NCBI RefSeq assembly: GCF_050436995.1
Contig: NC_134762.1
Coordinates: 11,802,167 to 11,866,166 of the forward strand
DNA from: Anticarsia gemmatalis
Lineage: Eukaryota > Arthropoda > Insecta > Lepidoptera > Erebidae
Reading direction: 5' to 3'
DNA length: 64,000 bases
The notes under the pieces are model-generated. The model searched no databases and was not told the origin of the DNA. It saw only the letters and a list, made by a program, of their open reading frames with translations. Shown here piece by piece: positions 1-11,759 of the stretch; within the stretch, counting starts at the first letter, position 1, and the number at the start of each line of letters is the position of its first letter. Both the position numbers and the translations under genes were made by a program.

Positions 1-143
1 ACAGTCTATAAGAGGAATACGATGCCAAGTGTATTAACAAAAGCTTTTTCAAGATCTTTGTCCACCTAGTTTTAGAAGAGTAATCAGCTATAATGTGGTG
101 TGTGTATGTGTGGCACATGTGTACATTGTGTGTGTGTGGGCAG

Positions 144-3100
144 ACGCTGCCGCCGCAAGCCAACACGACGTTCAGCGTGGTGTACCTGGGCCGGCGTGAG
201 GGGCCCGTCTCCGCGCACCTCTACATACACACCTCGCTCGGAGTACACAAGTATCCCGTGAGTATGACACTTGTATTATATTATAAACTGTCCTACTGTC
301 TTGATGGAAGGACAGTATATGAAGGATTTAAGAGGTTTCAAATCCTGTTCCTGTATGCATGAAGTGTATAAAGCTTTCCTGGGTCCCCAGCGGCAGTGCA
401 TTATCTGGTAGATTGGAATACGCTTGTGCTATATTACGTGAGACAATATTATAATAGCTGATACAAAATGAGTTGGTATTTAATAGTCATATTTCTTTAA
501 GAAAAAAATATTCTTGTATGATTATATTATTTTTTTTATGCAAATAATGATGAAATGTTAATAACATCGGGAGCGGTGTGTGGCGGTGTGGTAGCGGTGA
601 GGTAGCGACAGACTGGCAGCAACCGGTCCGCGCGGTGAAATGTCAACATGCTTACAACAGCTTACATAACATCACCGTGACACACTATCTTTATCATTTC
701 TCTTGTTTTATTACAATATCATATGTTTGTCACGAATAATTAGGCAGAGAGAGAAAGAATTTCCCATAATATCAAATATTACATATCATTAAGTAATGGT
801 TCACTAAGTTTAGAGAAATAAAAATCTTAGTGAAATTATTGCAAATAGAGCTTCACTTAAAAAAAGCCTGTTTCACGCTGGTATCAATTATGCATAGCTA
901 ATGCGCTTACGCAGCTCTGCTTATGTTATTTTAGTAACTTAAGTATCTAGATTACAGAAATAATCAGAAAAATCTATAGCTTATTAGCCTTTACTCAGTA
1001 TAATGGTTTCGGGATATATAATTTTCCAGTGAATAGTAAAAATAATGAAGTGAAGTGTCACCGTGATAGTTATTTATGTGTTGTCAATAAATAATGATAT
1101 ATGTATGTATGATTGATGACGTCAGGTGTCGGCGGTGGGCGTGGCCAGCGAGTGGGGGGTGTGGCCGCTGGTGGGCGTGCGCGTGCCGCTCAACGCGAGC
1201 ATCGAACCACTGCTCACGATGCACAACCCGACCGATCAAACTATACAGGTATCATTATAAATATTATATTATTTAAAAAATGTTTAAGTTTATTCTTATC
1301 CTTGTGTTGTAACCTTTACGTGTGTTGAGTGAAAGTATTAAATTCGAGACTATGATTGCATTAGATATGGTGGGTTCGATTAATCACGGATGATTATGTT
1401 GTAAAATATATTTTTTTACTTGTAGCAAAATCTTTTAATGCTAGATTTATTAACGAAAAAAAAGTAGTTACAAATTTCTTTGTCGTTATATTTTTTTGCC
1501 TTTTTTGTCACTGGTACTAGATCATGAAAAAAATATTAATAAAGTATTTTATTGTAAATCTTGATTATAAGCATTATTATTCAAGTTAAGTGCGTAATTA
1601 TTTAAATAAGTTTTAATTTCTTCCTGTCATTAGTCCATGATGACGTCACTGTATTTAAATGACGCTATCTACAACATAAATCTAACGTTATTACTAGCCA
1701 CAGACACGGGAAGTCAATAACTTGATTGAAATATACTCCAATTATTATAATTAGACCATCTATTTATGTATTATGAGAGTGCATTATGGAAATTGACAAT
1801 AAACACAATATTTCAATGTACATAGTATATGTTCAGGTCTTTTATTTTGAACTCTACCTTGTTGAAGCCTTAAGCCTTGAAATTAAGCAGCTTTTTCTGA
1901 CTAGTCTAGATATTTTTTATTTTGGCCCAAGATTCATGATTTATATGAAGCGCGTTCTGTATTTTTACTTGCAATTGCCGTTGTAATAATATGTTTGTGT
2001 GTGTGTGTGTGTGCGTGCAGGTGAGCGAGGTGTACTCGTCGGGCGCGTGGCTGGGGCTGCAGCTGCCGGACGGCGGCGAGTCGGCGCCGCGGCGCGTGTG
2101 GGCGCTGCCGCCGCGCGCCGCCCGGCCGCTCGTGCGCCTGCGCCTCACGCCGCCGCCGCACCACCCGCACCACCACCCGCTCACCGCCTACATACGGATC
2201 AAGGTAAGCACACGCATACACCAGCTCCCACTACTTCACACATAGATGCGTGAGAATCAAAGTAAGTAGAGAAATCTATACGAGGTAAATAATGTGTGTC
2301 TGTGTGTTGCAGGCGAACATAACAGGCGGCGGGCTAGTAGTGTGTGTGGAGGCGCGGCCGGCGCCGGCGGGCGAGTACGCCAGCCCGCTGCAGCTGCGCC
2401 TCAGCACGCGCGGCTCGCACGACCCCGCCGACGTGGTGCGTACACGTGCACGTTACAACATATACGCACATGCATATTTTTGTGCGTGCGTGTTATTAGT
2501 TTTAATTTGTCGAAGCACGTCCCAAAACTTTGTTTAAAATTCTTTGGCGTCACAATAAAGTAAGCTACATATTTTCCGCAGTTGGACATTTCAGCGGGTA
2601 ACAGCGCGAGCTCGGGCGTGGCGCTGGACGCGTCGATCTGGGCGGCGCGCTGCTCGGCCACGCCCCCGGCCCCGCCCCCGCCGCCCGCGCACGCCTCCCC
2701 CGCCACGCACAACGGCGAGCCCAAGGGCACGGCCAACGGCAACGGCGTCAAGGCGGACGGCGTGTACGTGTCGCTCGCGCGCTCGCTGCTCGAGCCGCAC
2801 CAGCCGCTCACCAACACTGCACAACTCACCTTCGACTGTGAGTACACGTACACACACTCATACATCATTCCGTGTCAGTTGACGTCCTGCGACGAAGCTG
2901 TTCTCTTTTAGTTTAGTTACCGTCAGAAAATTTGAGCATAAGAGAAACAAATGGAACGATGTCGCTGTGCAGAAGGGCATACAACGACTGATCTATCTAT
3001 CAGGCGATCAAAGAGCAATAGTACTCGCCGTCACGCGTTGCACTTGTTTCTAAGCTCAAATAAAAAGTTTTCACTGCGACCGAAGACGACGACCTAATGA

Positions 3101-6100
3101 CCTAAGGTCATTGATCAGGTTGATTAGTCGTTAAGTCATATTATTATATGTTTTCAAATTTACTAGACAGGGTTGAAAGTAAAAATGGGTCTAACATTTA
3201 CGCTTACGTGTTCCAGACGCGAAGATGTGGGCGGGGTACGGCGCGGGCGCGGAGGGGGGCAGCCTGGCGGAGGGCGCGTGGTGCGGCGGCTGGCTGCTGC
3301 TGGGCCGCGCCGCGCTGCCGTACAGCGTGCGCCTGCTGCCCGGCACGCTGCGGGTCACGCCCGCCACCATACAGTGCGTACCACACACCTTACAAGGCCT
3401 CAGGAGCCTCCTATTGAGACGACTCCCGCAGTATGAATTGCTCTTGTGTCGAGGGGATACAAACAACACACACAAAGTACAACCAGACTGGAAACAACTA
3501 ATTGTGGATTGCACAAATAATTGTCCCGTGTGGGAATCCAACCCACGACCTCCCAATGCAATGGTAGCGACTTAATGACCTAAACCACTGTGTTACGGAG
3601 GCAGACAATTCAAGTCAAGTCAGCCAATCTAATTAATAAAATCTAGATACCTCACACATCTGTAGTAAAAATGAAAGCTTTATGGTTTCACACGTAATGT
3701 AGACTTCATTGACATGGCATCTAAATAATAAATGAGTAAATAATGACGTGTGTGTTGTGTGTGCAGTATGGTGACGTCGAACCGCGAGGAGGCGCTGTCG
3801 CCGCGCGAGCTGATGGTCAACAACGAGTTCCCGGTGGCCGTGCACGTCACGCACATCGACCTGCCGCCCGACATCGACAAACACTTCGACGTAAACATCT
3901 CTCTCATATTTATAATGTGTTGCGTACAATCAAAATATTGTGTTATCGGAGGAAGAAGATAGTTGGTGTACGTGCACGTTCGATCGTGTACGTCACATAG
4001 AAATAGATTGACAAATCTCTTTATTTCATTTTTTTTTATCTTAACCCATTATTGTCCCACTGCAGGGCAAGGGTCTCCTCCCAAACGAGGGGGAGGGGTT
4101 AGGTCTTGAGTCCACCACGCTGGCCAAGTGCGGGTTGGGGACTTTGCATGCCCTCAATAAATGTATTAAACAAATTTTGAGGCATGCAAGGTTTCCTCAC
4201 GATGTTTTCCTTTACCGTTAAAGCAAGTAATAATAATTTCTAATTATTTCAATAACTTATAAATATTTAAATGACTGTTGATATTACAACATCGCTTGAA
4301 ATATGTAGCGATTAAATTTTTTGGTTATATTGATAGTGAAAAAGGATAAAAAATATTGTATTAATAATTAGCGGTAGGAAATGTAAGTTGATATGACGTA
4401 TCATCTGCAGGTGGTATCGTTGACGCCGCTGGTGGTGGCGGCGGGCGGCTGGGCGCGCGTGGGGCGCGTGCGCCTGCGCAGCTCGGCGCTGGACGCGCGC
4501 CTGCGCGGCCGCCTCACGCTGCGCACCAACGTCACCGACTACACCGTGCCGCTGCTCGTGTACAGCGGACGACTCGACATTGTACGTCACAACCTACTGT
4601 TAACTCTTACTCGAGTATTGCGGTTTTATTTATTATGGGATTGTTCGTTATGGTTCAAATATATGTCTGTTACAATGTAAACACGGTCGGAAGGTGGATT
4701 TCTGACAGTTAAAGATATATTAGTAATTGGTCAGGAAGGTTTAAACCGGTGCATATAACGTAGGGTTCCGTGACGTATCGTTATAACAATGGCAGCAGTA
4801 GTTACACATGAAGCAGGAGGCTAGTGACGTGTGGTGGTGTGGAGGCGCCGTGCTCGGTGCGGCGCGTGCGCGAGTGGCGGGGCGCGAGTGCGGCGCGTGT
4901 GCCGCGGGGGCGCGGTGTGCTTGCACCGACATACACTAATCGACCGAGTGTCACTATACTTGTATAAATACATTGTCGATTCCGAATGCTCGAGAGATAT
5001 GTCATATTTTTTTTTATAATATTTACGTTTAATAAAAAATAATTTAAACGTGAATATTATTACATATTACACGAAATCGATATATTCATCACACGTTTGA
5101 TCCCGTCGAAAACGGTCTACTTGTGACGTCATAACGATAAGGTACTCATACTATTAAAAAATATTGACATTCTATAAAAAGTTGCCTAGCCGTTGATTTG
5201 AGTGCTAGCAAAATACCATAATAATAATTTTATATTTTATATTAAACGATTAATCATCAACTATTTATGCTAATGAACTAAATCCTCAATTTTTTTTGCC
5301 ACCGCCAGCCGCAAAACTGGCATCGGGATTTCTATTCTATTATTGAAACAACGAAATTTTCATATTCTAACATCAATCATCCACCACTGTAAACGAGCAC
5401 TTCGTGAACGAATACAAAAAATAACATGATTTAAAAAAAATCTACGAGATTAATTTAATTCGACCGAAATATTATAATTATAAAAAATATATAATATTTT
5501 TTTTTTGTAATATTCATGACGTTTAAGGAAAATAACCATTACGTTTTAAACAATTCTATATCTTGAAGACAATATAAATTTTAATTCTTAAATGTATCTC
5601 CAATCACACCCAATTAAAATGTCTAAAAAAATGTTATTGTGCTAATTTTATATAGTAACTATCCTCACGTTCACCGGCATTCTACTTGCATACCTCAGCT
5701 CTCGACTATCACACTAGATAATTTAAAATTAGAAAGATATACATATATACGATTGACAAATTAATATCTAGTTAGTTTTTATGAACATGATCTCGTAGTC
5801 CCTAGTAGAAAATTGCAAATCGTTCGAGCAACACCTGTACGTGTATAACGTGTGTAACGCGTGTGACGCGTGCAGGAGTGGGACTGGCCCAACTCGGCGG
5901 ACGGCACGCTGCGGCTGGGCGCGGTGGGCGCGTCGTCCACGCGGCGCGTGCGCGGCGCGCTGCTCAACCGCGCCGTGACCGCGCTGTGCGTGCAGGAGCT
6001 GCGCGCCGCGCTGCCCGGCGCGCAGCTGGCGCTGGCCAACTGCGCCGCGCGCTCCGACCCGCCGCCGCAGCACTCGTGCCGCTGCGTGCCGGCCGGCGGC

Positions 6101-9100
6101 TCGGCGCCGCTGCTGCTCACCGTGGTGGCGCCGGCGCGCGCGGGCGCGCTGCGCGGCCACGTGGTGCTGGCGGCCGCGCCGCCCGCCGCGCCCGCGCCGC
6201 CCACCACCACGCGCGCGCCCGTCGAGCTCACGGCGCACCACGGCCGCGTGCTCGCGCTGCCGCTCGTGCTCAGGAACGCCGCCCCGGTACGCTACACGAT
6301 TGATTCCTATAATTCTACTGACGATCTGAATCGGCTGGCTCTTGATATATTTTTTGGAAAAATCACACGTAAATGTTAATAATGACGACACTCTATTGTC
6401 GTTCGTTCGGTATCGTTTCGGTAACGTTGTCCGAAATGATTATCACGCGTTACGATTCTTAGAATAAAAACATATAATACGTACGTTATGTCGCAGTACG
6501 CGTGGGCGTCGGCGCCGCTGGTGCTGGACAGCACGATGGCGCTCACGATGCACGTCACGGAGGTCACGCTGCCGCCGGACAACCCTGCACTCTTCTACGA
6601 GTATGTCATATTACTTATTATATACACAGAATCACAGAGCTGTTATTGTATGCACACCGCCTAACGCACGTTTAAAGAACGTGTAATATTTTCAGTTTGA
6701 GTGTAGACAAATGATTTTGTGTTGTCAGACCGGCGAGCGAGTCGGAGGCGGGCGCGGTGACGGCGGGCCGGCACGCGGTCGGCACCGTGGTGTACGCCGC
6801 CGAGCGACTGTGCGCGCCCGACTGCTACACCGGCCTGGACATAGAGACGCCCGGTACGTATGCGGCGCGACGACCGACCGCTGCAGGTGCACAGTCCACA
6901 CACATCACGTGACCGCTCTCTCTGTGCAGAGGGCGCGGCGTGGCTGCGGCGCGCGGCGGCGCCGGACGAGGCGGCGCTGCGGCTGGACGCGGCGCTGCAG
7001 GCGGCGCGCCACGCGCAGTTCGTGCAGCGCGCCGCGCCCAGCAACGTGTCGCTGCACGTGCACACGGACCGCGTGCTGCGCGTGGCCGCGCCCGCCAGCG
7101 TGGCGCCCGTGTGGCCGCGCCTGGCGCCGGGCGGCGGCGGCGCGGGGCTGGCGGGCGTGGGCGGCGCCGTGCCGCTGCGCGTGCGCGCGCGCAACCCGTC
7201 GCGCTCGCACGCGCTGCTGCTGCAGCCCGTCGTGGCCGGGCCCGTGGCGCACCTGTGGGTACCCGCCTAGTGCCGCTCTGTGTACCGCGCTCGCCGGCCC
7301 CGCTCACCCTGTCCGCTGTTACAGCGCGGGCGGCGCGGAGGCGGCGCTGTGCCGCTCCGAGGCCTGCGTGTGGGCGCGCGACGCCTTCCGCCTCGTGGAG
7401 TGGCGGGCGGCGCGCGGCGCCGTGCGCCTGTGGGCCGAGGCCGACGACGGCGGCGCGGCGCTCGACGGCGGCGCGCTCAACAGCAGCGAGGCGCTGCCGC
7501 TGCTGCTGCTGGCGCCCGACGCCGAGCTCGAGATCAAGCTGACGTTCGCGCCGCGCGACGCCTCCGCGCTCACCGCCTACCTCTACCTCAGGTGACTCGC
7601 TCGCGACCGACCGGTCGACGACGTCGACGACCGACCGGTACTCGAAGAACACTCAGTGACTTGTTCGCGTTCGCAGGAACAACTTGACGATAATGGAAGG
7701 ACTGCAGCTGTCCGGTCGCGGCGCGTATCCTAGCTTCGAACTCGGCGGCCGGCGACCCGGGACCAACGCGCCGTTACTCTTCGAGGTAATATTCCGCCGA
7801 CCTGTCCCCCCACGCCCCGTGCCCGCAGCCCCTGACGTGTCCCCTCCCCGCAGGTGAGCGAGTGCGCGGCGGGCGGCACGGTGCGGCGCACGCTGCTGGC
7901 GCGCAACACGGGGCGGGTGCGCGTGCGCCTGCGCGAGTGGCGCGTGGCGGGCGCGCCGTGCCAGGCGCGGGGCTTCCGCCTGACGCCGTGCGCCGCGCTG
8001 TCGCTGGCGCCCAACGAGTCGCGGCCGCTCACGCTGGCCTTCACGGCCGACTGGACGCTGGCGCGCGTGGCCGCCACGCTGTCGCTGCGCTCCGAGCTGG
8101 GCCGCGCCAGCTTCCAGCTGCAGGCGGCGGCGCCGGCCCGCCTGCTGCCGCGCTGCTCGGCGGCGGCGGCGCGTCCGGCCTGGGAGCCGGCTCTGCGCGC
8201 GGCGGGCACGCTGCTGGCGCTGGCGGCGCTGGCGCTGGTGCTGGCGGCCGCGGCGTTGGACGCCGAGAGGGAGCTGCGTCGAGCCCGCGCCGCACGCCCG
8301 CCTCCTGCGCCGCGACAGCCGCTGGATCTGCGCGCGCTCGCTCACGCTCCACAGGTAATATACTACTGACGACACATATTCGACATTTAATTATTGAACA
8401 GTGTGTAATAAGTTTACACACATCTTAAAAGGTCATCACTGCTTTTCCATGTCAGCAATGTAAAACAAATATCTTACTGCAGAATTTTAATCCATATTAC
8501 ATAAATAAAAGTAACCTCTTTACATCGTGTACTTACGTTACTAATGATAACTTTGTCACGCCAGGCGCCGCCCCCACCAGTGCCTCGACGACCCCCGCCC
8601 CGGCGCCGCCGCCCCCCGCGGCCCGCAGTAGACCCGTCGGCCGAGCGGCGCGCCTTCGAGCGCTGGCGCCACGACGTGCTGCGGCAACAGGACGACGACG
8701 ACGAGCGCTCCTCCGAGGACAACGAGCCCGCCGCGCCCCCCGCCGCCGCCCCGCACTGCGACCGCGCGCCGCTGCTGCAGGCCGAGCCCAGCGAGCCCTG
8801 CGACGAGCCGCCCGCCGCCACCGACGGCTACGAGGCCGACCCCGAGACCGAGGACCGGCCGCCCGGCAGCGGCGACGACGACAACGCCTCCACCGGCTCC
8901 GGCTCCGCGTCCGCCTCCTCGTCCTCGCCCACCGCCGACGTCGACGAACAGGACGACCCCGACGAGCGCGACCGCAGTCCCCCGCGCGACCGAGCCTCCC
9001 CGCCGCGCGACCCCGCCCCGCCGCGAACCTCCGGCCTCCCTCCCGTCGACGCGATCGCCCGGCCCGCGCGCCCCCGCCGCGACGCCAGCGAGACGCCGCG

Positions 9101-10174
9101 CCGGGACAAGAGCAAGGCGTTCGACAGCTCGGAGCCGGCGCGCCCGCGACCCTCCGCCGCCAAGCACCACGCGCGCAAGGACAAGGACAAGGCGTCCAAG
9201 CGGCGCGAGCGGCCCCCCGCCTCCCCGCCGCGCTCGCCGCCGCGCGCCGACTCGCGGGCGCCGGGCGCGCTGCGCTGGGGCGAGTCGTGGAGCTCCGTGG
9301 TGGCGGCGCGCGGCGCCCCGGGCTCCGGCGGCGCCGGCGCCGGGCCCGCCCCGCTGGCGCCCATCGGCTCGGACGTGCGGCGCCGCACCGAGCCCGCGCC
9401 CGCCGACCACTCGCTGTTCTACTTCAACGGAGACCCCACGCACACGCCCCCGAGAGACCCCGACTTCACGTGGCGCCCGCCGCCGCCCGTCGAGAGGCCT
9501 ACGTTCTCCCCCTCTCGCGACTTTCTCGGTGAGCCATTTTACGCGTCCCTTCTTTCATTGTTCATCTTTGTTCCGTACCTACCCGTAGACCAAAGTGTGT
9601 TCGGTAGTGTTGGTAGATAGCAGCTTCTTACATCATCAATGATTTATACCTAGCATAAATATTGTGAAAACCATTTGGCGATTAAAAAGAGTGGCCAGGA
9701 GTTTCTTGCCAGCTCTTCTTATTGGCCCTACCTTCGGAACTGGCGGTAAATTTACTCTCTGTATCATTGACTATCATAAGTGTCAGCATTTGACCTATAT
9801 GAATTAATGATTAGATTTTGCCCCTTGTACGCTAACGAACCCTATGCTACGTTACAGACGAACCTGCGGGTGTGGGCAACGGCTCGTTCCGCTCGATGAA
9901 CTCGGTGTGGGGCTCGACGCTGGAGCCGCGGCCGGCCGCCGCCGCGTGGCTGTGGGGCGGGTTCGGCGCGGACAGCGCGGTGCGGCCGCCGCCCGGGTTC
10001 GGCGCGCCCGCCCGCCCCGTGCGGCCCTACGACCCCTTCCACTCGCTGGCGTCCATCTGGGCGCCGGGCGCGCTGGACTGGCGCGCCGACACGCCGCCCG
10101 CCGCGCCCGCGCCCGACGAGCCGGGCCCCGGCGCCCCGGGCGGGCCCGGCTCCCCCGGCAACAAGCCGCAGTAG
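144..10174 (+). CDS. TMEM131: TMEM131-family transmembrane protein, 3' seventeen exons (5' partial)
   Basis: Exons read at 144-257, 1126-1248, 2021-2203, 2313-2435, 2582-2837, 3217-3373, 3767-3890, 4411-4581, 5876-6286, 6497-6600, 6729-6853, 6930-7254, 7325-7591, 7677-7785, 7854-8354, 8565-9528 and 9858-10174. All introns are GT-AG and the phases agree, giving 1457 residues plus a stop. The start is upstream of the window (the first exon here opens with an acceptor). Recognition rests on the extracellular block: NTTFSVVYLGRREGPV, then PLNASIEPLLTMHNP and VSEVYSSG, followed by a region ending TAYIRIK, the order seen in TMEM131 proteins. A single membrane helix and a long Pro/Arg/Ser-rich cytosolic tail follow. 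Known for the family: the lumenal PapD-like domains bind procollagen and the tail recruits TRAPP for ER-to-Golgi export; a fly homologue supports collagen secretion. The donor at 7254 was chosen because it alone keeps phase. GC at third positions is extreme. Confidence 0.92.
258..1125 (+). other. TMEM131 intron
   Basis: AT-rich intron without a recognisable gene. The short open frames here do not continue across splice sites. A GC-richer patch with tandem ggtgtggcgg-like words lies near 570-630. Confidence 0.7.
1249..2020 (+). other. TMEM131 intron
   Basis: AT-rich intron. The only notable feature is the (TG)n tract at about 1991-2016 immediately before the acceptor. Confidence 0.7.
3385..3610 (-). 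mobile_element. tRNA-headed SINE in a TMEM131 intron
   Basis: Reading the minus strand from about 3605: CACAGTGGTTTAGGTC resembles an RNA polymerase III box A, and GGTCGTGGGTTGGATTCCC (about 3536-3555) resembles box B. A body with the word caattatttgtgcaatccac follows. This head-plus-body arrangement is the layout of lepidopteran tRNA-derived SINEs. It fills most of the intron between 3373 and 3767. Confidence 0.7.
4040..4225 (+). mobile_element. Lepidopteran interspersed repeat (SINE/LINE-tail type)
   Basis: The segment contains attgtcccactgcagggcaa, gagtccaccacgctggccaa, gggactttgcatgccctcaa and ggtttcctcacgatgttttc. I know this series of phrases as a very common dispersed repeat in moth and butterfly genomes. 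The exact family name cannot be settled by eye. Confidence 0.65.
4582..5875 (+). other. TMEM131 intron with a GC-rich patch
   Basis: The phase runs directly from the exon ending at 4581 to the exon starting at 5876, so no exon is needed between them. A sharply GC-rich patch with an open frame lies at about 4831-4930; the remainder (4990-5790) is AT-rich and shows nothing else. Confidence 0.6.
7854..8354 (+). CDS. TMEM131: TMEM131 exon with the membrane helix
   Basis: This exon carries the last lumenal beta-rich segment, with cysteines in ECAAGG, APCQAR and TPCAAL. An Ala/Leu-only hydrophobic run follows, around AGTLLALAALALVLAAAA (about 8195-8255), which is the single transmembrane helix. 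A basic stretch (RELRRARAARPP) comes next, so the tail is predicted to be cytosolic. The exon ends CCACAG before GTAATA. Confidence 0.88.
8565..9528 (+). CDS. TMEM131: TMEM131 cytosolic-tail exon, low complexity
   Basis: A 964-bp exon encoding a proline-, arginine-, serine- and acidic-rich tail: APPPPVPRRPPPRRRRPPRP at the start, a D/E run near 8690-8720, a Ser/Ala run near 8900-8930, and Lys/Arg clusters (KHHARKDKDKASKRRERP) near 9160-9210. It is predicted to be disordered. It then reads ALRWGESWSSVVAARG, a Trp-containing segment amid the low complexity. Long open frames on the other strand and in other frames here result from GC richness. Confidence 0.85.
9655..9815 (+). mobile_element. Lepidopteran interspersed repeat in the last TMEM131 intron
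   Basis: Contains gagtttcttgccagctcttc, gaactggcggtaaatttac and gtgtcagcatttgacctata, phrases found repeatedly in lepidopteran dispersed repeats (3' portion of a SINE/LINE family). No coding capacity. Confidence 0.65.
9858..10174 (+). CDS. TMEM131: TMEM131 terminal exon
   Basis: Last coding exon, ending CCGCAG then TAG at 10172-10174. It contains spaced tryptophans (SMNSVWGSTLEP, AAWLWGGFG, LASIWAPGALDW) that resemble the Trp-rich end of vertebrate TMEM131, the part reported to contact the TRAPP complex. A Gly/Pro-rich final stretch follows. The 3' UTR starts GC-rich and turns AT-rich at about 10260. Confidence 0.85.
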
Positions 10175-10406
10175 GCCCGCGGGCCCGCGCCGCCGCACTA
10201 GTCACGCCCCGCGCCGGCGCCGCCCGCCCCGCTGCCCGCTCCGCCCGCTCTACGGATAACGTGTTACAGTGTTCCCTGCTCGACCTACTCGATTGTCTGT
10301 TTAAGACTGAATTAAACTTACACTTCTCAATGATGAAACAATATGACATTTTATTACCTACTCCACTTCACCAAGAAGAATTAGAATTTTTACAAAGGTT
10401 TCTCGA

Positions 10407-10412
10407 AATAAA
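10407..10412 (+). promoter_or_regulatory. Probable TMEM131 poly(A) signal
   Basis: AATAAA 233 bp after the stop codon. The transposon array begins only about six bases later, so the cleavage site and downstream U/GU-rich element must lie inside transposon sequence, or else another signal is used. Confidence 0.5.
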
Positions 10413-10417
10413 TGTTT

Positions 10418-11094
10418 AAAGCCCTTCTCCCATTACGATACGCCCGCGCGACTCTAGTCTCGGAGACTAGTCGCCACGAAGTATCTCACATACATTTGTA
10501 TGGAGACTCTCACATTACGATACTGGTACTTATATGGTATACTTGTAGGGTACGATACTCGAGTATAATACTAGTTGGATACATGTTCGCTACCCGATGC
10601 TCGCATATTATGCAACTTAAAAGTTACTAAATTCATCATTTGTGCAAACTCGTTTTTTGTAGACTGACGTTATGTCGAGCGACTCCAGTGACGATGAAGC
10701 TCTTGCAGTTTTTTTGTTCTCAATTTCTCACAGTTTCTATAGCACCTAGGAGCTGTGAGGAACTGAGGAACTACCTATATTATCAAATGTTAGATTATGT
10801 CAAACTTGAAACGTGGTGGAACTACATAGTTCCGCGAACATGTTTCCTGAACATAGTTCCAATTAGAAAATGAATGATTCCATGTTCAATCCGCTCCCGA
10901 ACATGAGCGCATGTCTACGCGAGACGCGACGCACAAGCGACCAACACGGCGGGTATCGCGAGACTAGTCGCGAACGCGTAGAATACCAGTATCGTAATGT
11001 GAGAGTCTCCATACAAATGTATGTGAGATACTTCGTGGCGACTAGTCTCCGAGACTAGAGTCGCGCGGGCGTATCGTAATGGGAGAAGGGCTTT
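10418..11094 (+). mobile_element. Harbinger-like deletion derivative, copy A
   Basis: Long terminal inverted repeats: the left end reads AAGCCCTTCTCCCATTACGA and continues for about 90 bases; the right end is its complement, ending at about 11093. Inside, an ATG at 10672 opens MSSDSSDDEALAVFLF and stops after 25 codons. That acidic start resembles the N-terminus of PIF/Harbinger nuclease proteins, but the catalytic part is missing, so the element is non-autonomous. A TWA-type target duplication is hinted at by TTA next to the left end but cannot be fixed because of the tandem structure. Confidence 0.7.
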
Positions 11095-11668
11095 AGGCCC
11101 TTCTCCCATTACGATACTTGTAGGGTACGATACTCGAGTATAATACTAGTTGGATACATGTTCGCTACCCGATGCTCGCATATTATGCAACTTAAAAGTT
11201 ACTAAATTCATCATTTGTGCAAACTCGTTTTTTGTAGACTGACGTTATGTCGAGCGACTCCAGTGACGATGAAGCTCTTGCAGTTTTTTTGTTCTCAATT
11301 TCTCACAGTTTCTATAGCACCTAGGAGCTGTGAGGAACTGAGGAACTACCTATATTATCAAATGTTAGATTATGTCAAACTTGAAACGTGGTGGAACTAC
11401 ATAGTTCCGCGAACATGTTTCCTGAACATAGTTCCAATTAGGAAATGAATGATTCCATGTTCAATCCGCTCCCGAACATGAGCGCATGTCTACGCGAGAC
11501 GCGACGCACAAGCGACCAACACGGCGGGTATCGCGAGACTAGTCGCGAACGCGTAGAATACCAGTATCGTAATGTGAGAGTCTCCATACAAATGTATGTG
11601 AGATACTTCGTGGCGACTAGTCTCCGAGACTAGAGTCGCGCGGGCGTATCGTAATGGGAGAAGGGCTT
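11095..11668 (+). mobile_element. Harbinger-like deletion derivative, copy B (tandem)
   Basis: Directly abuts copy A and repeats its interior almost exactly; I noticed one base change (aattagaaaatg versus aattaggaaatg). Its left inverted repeat is shortened: after gcccttctcccattacgata it jumps to cttgtagggtacgatactcg, omitting about 100 bases present in copy A. The right inverted repeat is intact. The same 25-codon transposase-start remnant is present (ATG near 11247). Confidence 0.75.
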
Positions 11669-11759
11669 TAGTCTCCATACAAATGTATGTGAGATACTTC
11701 GTGGCGACTAGTCTCCGAGACTAGAGTCGCGCGGGCGTATCGTAATGGGAGAAGGGCTT
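11669..11759 (+). mobile_element. Third, right-end-only fragment of the Harbinger-like element
   Basis: Begins agtctccatacaaatgtatg and ends gggagaagggctt, repeating only the right inverted repeat of copies A and B. It looks like the product of unequal exchange or replication slippage within the array. Confidence 0.75.

Noticed and set aside
6711..7652. Overlapping frames on both strands around TMEM131 exons 6729-7591
   Set aside because: They read through clear GT-AG introns and do not match the family; the spliced plus-strand frame does.
8556..9443. Long minus-strand open frame opposite the TMEM131 tail
   Set aside because: Shadow of a GC-rich exon; the plus-strand frame has matching splice sites and phase.
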